A stretch of DNA of 64,000 nucleotides from Candidatus Poribacteria bacterium (GTDB lineage: Bacteria; Poribacteria; WGA-4E; WGA-3G): NCBI GenBank assembly GCA_022827185.1, contig JAJDTM010000057.1:1-64000 (forward strand). Direction: 5' to 3'. Position 1 is the stretch's first letter. Every line of letters begins with the position of its first letter. Below are positions 16,361-22,850 of the stretch, one piece after another. The notes under the pieces are model-generated. The model was not told the DNA's origin. It was given only the letters and a program-made list of their open reading frames with translations, and did no database searches. The translations under genes were made by a program, and so were the position numbers.

Positions 16361-16622
16361 GATAGATATGCAGCAGGATGAAACCGAGTGGAGTCGCTTT
16401 GATGCTCTAACAGATGCAGACATTGATACTGCTGCAGCGTCTGATACGAACGATCCCAAAACGGATGCAGCCTTCTGGAAAGATGCAACCGTGGTAATGC
16501 CAGAAAATATTATCACTATTGATCTGGACTTGTTAGAGTGGTTTAAGGCACAGGCAACTGACTATGAAACACAGATTAACGCAATCCTTCGGGAATACGT
16601 TGAGGCAAACGCCAACAGCTAG
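16320..16622 (+). CDS. brnA: BrnA family antitoxin
   Basis: 100-aa antitoxin. An acidic, flexible N-terminal half (toxin-binding) precedes the signature FWKDATVVMPENIITIDLDLLEWFKAQ and INAILREYVEAN, which is the ribbon-helix-helix DNA-binding part. BrnA proteins neutralise BrnT and autorepress the operon. The ATG at 16320 has GAAAGG about 9 nt upstream and lies inside the brnT 3' end. The same frame stays open upstream but that stretch only shadows brnT. Confidence 0.88.
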   Translation: MKEKNTYVEYSRSEIDMQQDETEWSRFDALTDADIDTAAASDTNDPKTDAAFWKDATVVMPENIITIDLDLLEWFKAQATDYETQINAILREYVEANANS

Positions 16623-16654
16623 CTAAGCTTCTGTCCAGAAGTAGGGTTCATAAT

Positions 16655-17566
16655 ATGGGAGTTTTGGTCGTTGGAACAGTTACTTTAGACACAGTAGAAA
16701 CCCCAAGCAAACGGGTTGAGGATGTTCTTGGCGGTTCTGGTGTCTATGCTGCTGTCGCCGCAAGTTTTTTTGCGAACACTACTGTTCAGCTTGTCGGCGT
16801 TGTCGGTGCTGATTTTCCGCATGCGTACACGGATTTCCTCCAGACGCGCGGCATTGATCTCCAAGGATTGGAGCGGGTTGAAGATGGCAAATCGTTTCGA
16901 TGGGGTGGTCGTTATGCTGAAGACTTTAACGTGCGCGATACGCTCTTCACAGAGTTGAACGTTATTGAGGATTTTCAGCCCGTTTTGCCCGAAGCTTACA
17001 AAAATGCGCCCTATCTTTTATTAGCGAATAACTCGCCGGTGCTGCAGCTGAGTATCATTGAACAGGCAACGGATCCGAAACTGATTGTCTGCGATACCAT
17101 GGATTTTTGGATTAATGAACAGCGGGAGGCATTAGAAGCACTCTTAGCACGTGTGGATGTCCTTATCTTAAATGATAGTGAAGCGCGCTTGCTGACCGGA
17201 GATGCTAACTTGGTGCGCGCTGCAGAAACGATTCTGCGCTATGGTCCAACGCGGGTTATCGTCAAGAAGGGGGAACACGGTGCAATCAGCGTCACAGAAT
17301 CATCCTACTTCAACGCGCCAGCGTATCCGCTTACACAAGTAACCGACCCGACAGGTGCTGGCGATAGTTTTGCGGGTGGGATGATGGGATACCTTGCTTC
17401 TGTTGGAGATATATCGGAGGCAGCAATACGGAGCGCTATGGTCTATGGCGCGGTTGTCGCCTCTTTTAACATTGAAGATTTTAGTGTTGAGCGGCAAAAG
17501 CGTGTAGCGTTTTCCGAAATTTCGTCTCGGTATCAAGAACTTCAAGAAGCCACCCGTTTTAATTAG
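16655..17566 (+). CDS. PfkB-family carbohydrate kinase
   Basis: 303-aa ribokinase-fold kinase. Near the N-terminus VLGGSGVYAAVAAS matches the substrate-side PfkB region; toward the C-terminus VTDPTGAGDSFAGGMMGYL is PfkB signature 2, with the catalytic Asp and the anion-hole glycines. RVIVKKGEHGAISV lies between. The substrate cannot be told; the group includes nucleoside and sugar kinases. It begins 32 nt after brnA but is functionally unrelated. The gene ends just before a MITE-like repeat (17570). Confidence 0.88.
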   Translation: MGVLVVGTVTLDTVETPSKRVEDVLGGSGVYAAVAASFFANTTVQLVGVVGADFPHAYTDFLQTRGIDLQGLERVEDGKSFRWGGRYAEDFNVRDTLFTELNVIEDFQPVLPEAYKNAPYLLLANNSPVLQLSIIEQATDPKLIVCDTMDFWINEQREALEALLARVDVLILNDSEARLLTGDANLVRAAETILRYGPTRVIVKKGEHGAISVTESSYFNAPAYPLTQVTDPTGAGDSFAGGMMGYLASVGDISEAAIRSAMVYGAVVASFNIEDFSVERQKRVAFSEISSRYQELQEATRFN

Positions 17567-17569
17567 GAC

Positions 17570-17688
17570 AGGACTTATGCATTTCCTCTTAAAGTCCCCC
17601 TGATAAGGGGGATTTAGGGGGTTTAAATACGACGAAATAAGACTGTTCAGCAAAATATACCTTTTTCTGTTCAATTGGCGTAACTCCT
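17570..17688. repeat. MITE-like element, copy B
   Basis: Left end AGGACTTATGCA (17570-17581), right end GGCGTAACTCCT (17677-17688), imperfectly inverted. The interior AAAGTCCCCCTGATAAGGGG continues into a GGATTTAGGGGG motif; the same core in opposite orientation is found at 38903-38943 and 56705-56747. It fills the whole space between the convergent PfkB and lpdA genes and may serve as their shared transcript end. Confidence 0.7.
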
Positions 17689-17689
17689 A

Positions 17690-19078
17690 TTAATGCAAAC
17701 TGTGAATCGCTCTGTCGTACGCTGCTTCGGCGGATTCCATGACCATTTCTGAAAGCGTTGGATGGGCGTGAACGGTGTGCGCTATATCCGCGGCGGATGC
17801 TCCGAGACGCACCCCAACAGCGGCTTCATGGATAAGGTTTGACGCCTGTGCACCGACGATATGAACGCCGAGAATATCCCCGCTATCGGCATCAGAGACG
17901 GTCTTAACAAACCCGTCTGTCTCGCGGAGTCCTAAGGCTTTCCCGTTTGCTGCATAAGGGAACCGTCCTACTTTCACCTCGTAACCTTCATCCGTTGCCT
18001 CTTTTTCTGTCATGCCGACGTGCCCAATTTCTGGCAAGGTAAAAACACACCACGGGATCACTTGGTAATCCATTTCAGCATGCGTACCGAGGCAGTTTTG
18101 TGCCGCAACTTTTCCTTCTGCCGATGCGACGTGTGCTAACAGATACCGACTGGCGATATCCCCAACGGCATAGATACCCGGAACATTCGTCAGCATCCGT
18201 GTATCCACAACGATTTTTCCACTCTCTGTGCGAACGCCAACCTTTTCTAATCCTATGTTCTCAGTGTTGTAACGCCTCCCGATTGAGACGAGCATTTTTT
18301 CTGCTGTGAGTTCTTCACCGGATTCAAGCACTGCTGTGACATCCGTATCCGATTTTTTGACGTGTGTAAGTTTAGCACCCGTGTGGATAGTGATACCCTT
18401 TCGCTTCATGAAGAGTTGGATGTGACGGATCACTTGCACATCCTCAGTCGCCAAGATTGTGGGAAGGAGTTCCAACACAGTCACTTGGCAACCGAGCGCG
18501 TTGAAGATTGAGGCGAATTCGCATCCCGAAACGCCACCCCCCACAATCAGCAGGCTTTCAGGGAGTTCTGTGAGGTTGAGGATACCTGTCGTCGTCAAGA
18601 CTTGGGTCTCATCAATTTCAAAGACGGGTGGCTCTGAGGGTTCGGAACCTGTGGCGATGACAACATTTTTCGCATGCAGCTGTTCGGTTGTGCCGTCAGG
18701 TTTGCTGACGATAATGGTATTTTTATCGGTAAGTGTTGCTGTTCCGTTGAAAGTATCAACGCCGTTTGCTTTCAGCAGTTGTGTGATACCACCCGTTAAT
18801 TGCGCAATCACCGAGGTTTTGTGTGCCAATACCTGCGGGTAATCGATTGTTGCTTCACCGCTGATATGCACACCGAAGTCTGGTGCCTCCTGAACCTGTG
18901 TAGCGAGGTTAGCAACAGCAAAAAGCGTTTTTGTCGGGATACACCCTCGATTTAGGCAGGTCCCGCCCCACTCGCCTTTTTCTATGAGGCAGACGCTACC
19001 ACCGAGCTGTGCCGCTTTAATAGCCGCGACATACCCGCCTGGCCCCCCGCCGATAATTCCGACATCGTATGTAGACAT
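17690..19078 (-). CDS. lpdA: dihydrolipoyl dehydrogenase
   Basis: 462-aa flavoprotein disulfide reductase, the E3 component of 2-oxoacid dehydrogenase or glycine cleavage complexes. FAD loop GIIGGGPGGYVAA; redox disulfide GGTCLNRGCIPTK (Cys41, Cys46); NAD loop IVGGGVSGCEFASIF; second FAD motif GIYAVGD; C-terminal active-site HAHPTLSE with the catalytic His-Glu pair. No E1 or E2 gene is nearby. The start ATG is 5 nt after AGGAGC and only 15 nt beyond the presumed end of the IS element carrying tnpB, so its transcription probably depends on read-through from the element or a promoter inside it. Confidence 0.97.
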   Translation of the reverse strand: MSTYDVGIIGGGPGGYVAAIKAAQLGGSVCLIEKGEWGGTCLNRGCIPTKTLFAVANLATQVQEAPDFGVHISGEATIDYPQVLAHKTSVIAQLTGGITQLLKANGVDTFNGTATLTDKNTIIVSKPDGTTEQLHAKNVVIATGSEPSEPPVFEIDETQVLTTTGILNLTELPESLLIVGGGVSGCEFASIFNALGCQVTVLELLPTILATEDVQVIRHIQLFMKRKGITIHTGAKLTHVKKSDTDVTAVLESGEELTAEKMLVSIGRRYNTENIGLEKVGVRTESGKIVVDTRMLTNVPGIYAVGDIASRYLLAHVASAEGKVAAQNCLGTHAEMDYQVIPWCVFTLPEIGHVGMTEKEATDEGYEVKVGRFPYAANGKALGLRETDGFVKTVSDADSGDILGVHIVGAQASNLIHEAAVGVRLGASAADIAHTVHAHPTLSEMVMESAEAAYDRAIHSLH

Positions 19079-19098
19079 AAGAGCTCCTGTTTTGTCAA

Positions 19099-20385
19099 CT
19101 ACCCAAGCCTAAAGACTTGAGACCTGTGATCGTCAAACAGAAATAACTGCTCGGCGTGTTTAAAGCCTAAGTCTCGTGCTTCGTTTTTGTTTCTCGCTTC
19201 GTTGAGGGTGGTAACCCACCGCTCTCCACGAAAGGCAGCAGCTGCCTTATAGAGTATATTGCGTGCGGCGTTGTGGTCTCGGTCTAAAGACGTGCCACAA
19301 AAACTACAATCAAAAGTGCGTATCGCTAAAGAAAGTTTCTTTGGCGATTTCTGACCGCAGGAGGAGCAAGTTTGCGAAGTGTTCTTCGGATCAACTTCGT
19401 GGAAATGGAAACCGTCTCTTTCGGCTATGTCTCCAGCCCACTTAAAGAATGTCCCCCAAGACGCATCCGAAATGCTCTTGCTAAGGTATTGGTTTTGAAC
19501 CATGTTTGAAACACTGAGGTCTTCAGCGATAAGGACGTTGTTTGCTTGATGATGATAAAGTTTGTAGACGAGTTTACCGATAAAGTCTTTGCGTCTGTTC
19601 GTAGTTCGCTCATGGTGCAAGGCGAGTTTGTGTTGTTGTTTCTTTCTACGGTTAGACCCTAACTTTTTACGCGATAGGTCTTTAGAATGTTTTCGTGTAA
19701 GTCTTTCAGCTTGACGATACCAGCGCGGGTTATCCTCTTTTTCGCCTTCGGAGGTTGTCAGGTAGTGGGTCGTGCCTACATCAACGGCGATAGCGTCTGT
19801 AGGTTCAACCTTCGGGGTATCGGGGATTTCACAAGAGATATGGGCATACCAACCAGACGCTTTTTTCACCAGCGAGATTTCTTTCGGATCGCCTTGAAGT
19901 CGGCGGTGCATGTATATCTTAACTTCACCAAGTTTCGGCACTTTCAAACGGTCGTGTTTCCAAGACGTTTCTCGGATAGGGTTCTCGCGAACGCGTTCAT
20001 ATTCACCCGTAGATTTATTCTTGACTTTATACATGCGAAGTTTCCACGTCATAGACCTAATCCGTTTGCGATGTCTTGGATAGCCTTTTTTCGTCGCACC
20101 CTTTTTACAACGTCTATAGAACGCATCAAAGGCTTTATCCATGCGTTCCAAAGCACACACTTGCATATCTTGCGGAACAGCACGAAAGTCGGCATATTTT
20201 TCACGCGCAACCGTCAACTTCTTTTGCTGCTCATTACAAGAAACGCGTTCACCTTCAGTCTCCCAAGCAACTTTGCGGTCATGACGCGCAGAGTTCTGAA
20301 GTTCGCAAAGGTGGTCAAGCCACGATAATAATGTTATTTCCTGTGTCCGTGTCGGATACACAGGGTATCTAAATGTTAATCTCAT
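19099..20385 (-). CDS. tnpB: TnpB RNA-guided endonuclease
   Basis: 428-aa TnpB, the RNA-guided DNA nuclease of IS605-group elements. N-terminal wedge-like region starts MRLTFRYPVYPTRTQE. RuvC-like residues: Asp202 in AVDVGTTHYL, Glu288 in VLIAEDLSVSNM and Asp370 in DRDHNAARNIL. The zinc ribbon between them has CSSCG (340, 343) and CSFCG (360, 363). All catalytic positions are intact and the length is usual, so it may be active. No HNH domain, which excludes IscB. ATG 20385 is chosen by homology of the N-terminus; upstream codons to 20457 come from repeat sequence. Its 3' end should overlap the guide RNA scaffold. Confidence 0.92.
   Translation of the reverse strand: MRLTFRYPVYPTRTQEITLLSWLDHLCELQNSARHDRKVAWETEGERVSCNEQQKKLTVAREKYADFRAVPQDMQVCALERMDKAFDAFYRRCKKGATKKGYPRHRKRIRSMTWKLRMYKVKNKSTGEYERVRENPIRETSWKHDRLKVPKLGEVKIYMHRRLQGDPKEISLVKKASGWYAHISCEIPDTPKVEPTDAIAVDVGTTHYLTTSEGEKEDNPRWYRQAERLTRKHSKDLSRKKLGSNRRKKQQHKLALHHERTTNRRKDFIGKLVYKLYHHQANNVLIAEDLSVSNMVQNQYLSKSISDASWGTFFKWAGDIAERDGFHFHEVDPKNTSQTCSSCGQKSPKKLSLAIRTFDCSFCGTSLDRDHNAARNILYKAAAAFRGERWVTTLNEARNKNEARDLGFKHAEQLFLFDDHRSQVFRLG
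19102..19121 (-). ncRNA. right-end hairpin, presumed omega-RNA 3' end
   Basis: On the minus strand CAAGTCTTTAGGCTTG forms a stem around TTTA, followed by GGTAGTTGAC. In TnpB systems the guide RNA scaffold ends at the element right end and the guide is copied from the flanking DNA. Here the guide would begin about 19093 and cover the lpdA ribosome site and start codon. The hairpin lies in the last codons of tnpB. Confidence 0.5.
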
Positions 20386-20440
20386 GGTATATCGTATATC
20401 GTATATCGTATATCGTGCGTTTATCCCCTTACCAGTGGGA

Positions 20441-20487
20441 GGAAACCAGCACGCCACTAAGAGGTGACGCTGGTAATGCTGGTTTCC
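20441..20487 (-). repeat. long hairpin upstream of tnpB
   Basis: GGAAACCAGCA (20441-20451) and TGCTGGTTTCC (20477-20487) are perfect 11-nt arms. Inside, CGCCAC and GTGACG form a second imperfect stem. It sits about 55 nt before the tnpB start, within the element. Next to it (20388-20416) is a TATATCG repeat. It may control tnpB expression or be part of the left end. Confidence 0.55.
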
Positions 20488-20567
20488 AATACGATAGAGG
20501 GATTATACCACATTTTCAACTGAATTTCAAATCTTTTTTTCAAAGGTTTGGTCTAATTAACGAAGGC

Positions 20568-20607
20568 GGATTTTCCTCCCAAAGCTAAAGCATTGGGCTT
20601 CCAATCC
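20568..20607 (-). repeat. left-end subterminal hairpin of IS element
   Basis: GGATT (20568-20572) pairs with AATCC (20603-20607); an inner stem CCCAA/TTGGG (20578-20582, 20593-20597) encloses AGCTAAAGCA. The shape and loop match the right-end hairpin, which supports it being the left imperfect palindrome recognised by a TnpA. The rest of 20488-20702 shows no gene. Confidence 0.5.
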
Positions 20608-20702
20608 GTAAACGTAGGTGAGATGGCTTTAATTCTATCACGAATGTTGAGGACTGTCAAATTTGGAACGTTCAACGTTCAGTTTTGCGTTAACGAGCAC
20701 AT

Positions 20703-20753
20703 AAAAAAGGCGATTGTAATCCAGTATTGCTACCGGTATCTACAATCGCCTTT
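20703..20753 (-). terminator. rho-independent terminator of sigma-like gene
   Basis: Perfect 13-bp stem AAAGGCGATTGTA / TACAATCGCCTTT with a 22-nt loop. On the minus strand it is followed by a run of T (complement of 20703-20708), so it ends the transcript of the gene at 20797-21447. Confidence 0.85.
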
Positions 20754-20796
20754 ACATTTGAATTGTGGTTATTTCCAAAAGGTACCTCCAAAAAAG

Positions 20797-21447
20797 TTAT
20801 TCTGCCAAACCGAGCCCGTGTGCTGCGCTTGTCAGTTTCTGCGTCACCTGTGTCACCAGTTGGCTGACGCGAGATTCGGAGAGATTCAACACTTCGGCAA
20901 TCTCACAATTTTGCTGATCCTCGCGAAGGCAGGCAAAAACTTCCCGTTCGCGGGGTGTTAAAATCTTCAGAAGTTTAGGCAAGGCAGCCTCAAAACTAAT
21001 GTTTCGCACGAGTGTCTCCTCAAATTCAGTGTAATGGGCTGGAACCTCCGGCAACCGTGCGAGGTCTTGCTTCACTTCGCCTCCCGGATCCTCGTCCGTA
21101 TCCCATGCACCATTAAAACTATGGCGTTCCCGGTGGCTGTGGGTGAGTTCACTCCTTTTGGCGTTCATCAAAATCCCACAGATTTGTGGGCGGATGAAAG
21201 TGCCGAAACTCGCGCCACTCTGGTGTACCGGATTGAACTTGGGCCCTTTTTCGATAAGTACCGTCGCAGCGATTTGCTGCAAATCCTCCCGCATCTCGGG
21301 ACACTTCGGTGAAGCATACGCTATACACCCAGCACACCGGTTCAAATCCGGCAGTAGACGAGTTATCGTTTTGTTATCAGGAGAGAAAATCCCCTGATGC
21401 TTGTAACGCGGACATTTTACGCCTTTCAACTGACATCTCAATTCCAT
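20797..21447 (-). CDS. sigma-like protein with C-terminal HTH and Cys-rich N-terminus
   Basis: 216-aa protein. The C-terminal part ILTPREREVFACLREDQQNCEIAEVLNLSESRVSQLV is a sigma region 4/LuxR-type helix-turn-helix. The middle FGTFIRPQICGILMNAKRSELTHS is reminiscent of the start of sigma region 2 (FGTYI...). The N-terminus has a cysteine series (LRCQLKGVKCPRY, NRCAGCIAYASPKC), suggesting a metal or redox centre. It is thus likely a divergent sigma factor or transcription regulator. ATG 21447 follows GGAGG at 7 nt. It has its own terminator. Target genes are not identifiable. Confidence 0.65.
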   Translation of the reverse strand: MELRCQLKGVKCPRYKHQGIFSPDNKTITRLLPDLNRCAGCIAYASPKCPEMREDLQQIAATVLIEKGPKFNPVHQSGASFGTFIRPQICGILMNAKRSELTHSHRERHSFNGAWDTDEDPGGEVKQDLARLPEVPAHYTEFEETLVRNISFEAALPKLLKILTPREREVFACLREDQQNCEIAEVLNLSESRVSQLVTQVTQKLTSAAHGLGLAE

Positions 21448-21935
21448 GGCTTTGCCTCCATGAGAGCAAGTCTTTGACTTACTATATGCTATTTTGACAA
21501 CATGCATTTGTCGTGCCGCTACCCCAAATCCGTTTACTGTTCCTTATTGGAACTCAAGTTCCTACCTATTTTGCGAGTGCTTTTGTAGGAAGGGTTTGTG
21601 AACCCGACTTATAATTTAGGGTATTGTACAATTTTTAACGAAAAAAAACAATATAAAACTTCAAAATTCCGAGAAGTATTCAGTTTTCAGTAAATGCGCA
21701 AGGATTTTATTTTTCCCCATCAAAGATGATGTTCATACGTGTGCCTCTTAATGAGAGATGAGAAACTTACGGGAAAGGACATAGCCCCTTGAAAAATCAA
21801 CGCACACGTAACACGAATTGTCCAAACTATAGTAGCATATTATAGTAAAGTCATAATTACTTGCACATGCCGTGGAGCGTAGGGGCTGGGTAACCCAGCC
21901 CCTACAACTGTATAAGTCAATCCAGAATCTACTAA
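21448..21935. other. 488-bp gene-free, AT-rich gap
   Basis: No convincing coding frame. It contains fragments such as GTAGGAAGGGTTTGTGAACC near 21585-21605 and a perfect 27-nt hairpin at 21879-21905. The remaining sequence is AT-rich and featureless to me. Confidence 0.6.
21879..21905. repeat. perfect 13-bp-arm hairpin
   Basis: Arms GTAGGGGCTGGGT and ACCCAGCCCCTAC with a single central A. It has the same architecture as the central hairpin of MITE copy A (13-nt GC-rich arms, 1-nt centre). On the minus strand it lies upstream of nothing coding; for the gene ending at 21936 it is 31 nt downstream and could mark the transcript end. Confidence 0.7.
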
Positions 21936-22187
21936 CTATAAATTCCACTCGTTTATTTCTTCACAAGCAGGGATTCTCAAAATAAGTGTCCCCGCCGCCC
22001 CCTTGGTCCAAGTGGATTTCACAAAAGGTTTAAGAAAATCAGTTCTGAAACTCTCGTCATAAACTTGTTCTGCTGCTGAAAGTATCAGTCCAAATTCTTC
22101 CTGAAAAAGATCATCGGGTTTAGGTGTTAACTGTACCTCTGATCCTTTTAGCATTATTGATTTGAATGGCTGTTCGCCCTTAGTCAT
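21936..22187 (-). CDS. small hypothetical protein coupled to STAS gene
   Basis: 83-aa frame starting at ATG 22187, overlapping the last 8 nt of the STAS gene, an arrangement typical of translational coupling. The sequence (MTKGEQPFKSIMLKG, DDLFQEEFGLILSAAEQVYDE, TLILRIPACEEINEW) is unrecognised, mixed helical with a beta-like C-terminus. It could be the specific partner of the STAS protein, in the place where an anti-sigma kinase would usually be, but it has no HATPase motifs. Confidence 0.5.
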   Translation of the reverse strand: MTKGEQPFKSIMLKGSEVQLTPKPDDLFQEEFGLILSAAEQVYDESFRTDFLKPFVKSTWTKGAAGTLILRIPACEEINEWNL

Positions 22188-22530
22188 TACTGGCGAGTGC
22201 CGAAATCGCAGCCTCCTCGCTATCGAAATGTTCAAAAATATTCACAAGCCGACTCAGGACGAGCAGACTCTTAATATGTCGCCCAACATTGATAATACCG
22301 ATACGACTTTTCAGCTGCGCTGCGATGACATGCACATTGACCAGCATACCGAGTGCCGAACTATCTATCTTGTGAACGTGCTCGAAATTGATAAGAAAGC
22401 AGGGCGTATGAGAAGCCTCTAATAATTCCAACGCGAGTTTCTCTCGCAATTCCGAGACCGCGGGACCGACAATTTTACCGTGGGGTTCCAAAATTGGAAC
22501 GCCACCTTTCAGACGCATTGTTGTTGCCAT
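22180..22530 (-). CDS. STAS-domain protein, paralogue of the 3633 gene
   Basis: 116-aa STAS domain: VHKIDSSALGMLVNVHV is the phospho-serine loop, and MATTMRLKGGVPILEPHGKIVGPAVSELRE, RIGIINVGRHIKSLL and SRLVNIFEHFDSEEAA parallel the protein at 3633-3980 closely. The two are recent paralogues about 18 kb apart. The usual GLG of the loop is ALG here. Upstream AAGGAGAAAA gives a good ribosome site. The adjacent downstream frame (21936-22187) overlaps its stop. Confidence 0.9.
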   Translation of the reverse strand: MATTMRLKGGVPILEPHGKIVGPAVSELREKLALELLEASHTPCFLINFEHVHKIDSSALGMLVNVHVIAAQLKSRIGIINVGRHIKSLLVLSRLVNIFEHFDSEEAAISALASND

Positions 22531-22850
22531 GAGTTTTCTCCTTTATGATTTTCTTCGAGATCTTGTTGACTCTGAAATATACCTCGATTTCGGTCGTGGA
22601 CGAGATATAAAACTTGGCCTAATAATACCTAAAATATTCACTATGTTACTTATAAGCTTGAAACCGAAAAAGTTTAGGGTAAATTTGCATTTTTTTGGAT
22701 TTTTTTTGAAAAAAGTGTGTGCTACAGCCAATTATGTGCCAATTTTCTTAAAAAACGTAGTTTCTGTGCTGAGACAAGCATAAAAATTGAAAATTTATTT
22801 TTTATGTGATATGCTAAAATAAACCTTATGGGAAGAAAGTATTAATAAAT
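22531..22850 (+). promoter_or_regulatory. divergent AT-rich promoter region of defence island
   Basis: 320-bp gap between the divergent STAS and helicase genes. For the plus strand TTGAAA (22787-22792), 17-bp spacer, TATGCT (22810-22815) is a plausible promoter, leaving a leader of about 30 nt. The stretch is strongly AT-rich with long T and A runs. No gene seen. Confidence 0.5.

Larger units (their letters stand above)
19094..20660 (-). mobile_element. IS605-group (tnpB-only) insertion element
   Basis: About 1.5 kb on the minus strand: a left subterminal hairpin (20568-20607), a second long hairpin (20441-20487), tnpB (20385-19099) and a right hairpin (19102-19121) followed by TTGAC (19094-19098). 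Left and right hairpins share a CTTTAG loop and a CTTGGG or TTTGGG 3' arm, as expected for paired IS605-type ends. There is no TnpA gene, so movement would need a transposase supplied in trans. The left limit is uncertain; a TTGAC also occurs at 20656-20660. Confidence 0.65.

Noticed and set aside
16014..16622. 202-aa protein in the brnA frame
   Set aside because: The first half overlaps brnT in another frame and is not protein-like; the BrnA start at 16320 has its own ribosome site.
19099..20385. IscB-type protein with upstream guide RNA
   Set aside because: No HNH insert. The RuvC residues and CxxC pairs are those of TnpB, and the guide should lie at the 3' end.
21748..21948. 66-aa minus ORF in the gap next to the STAS gene
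   Set aside because: It overlaps the GC hairpin at 21879-21905, has no ribosome site and a random-like composition.
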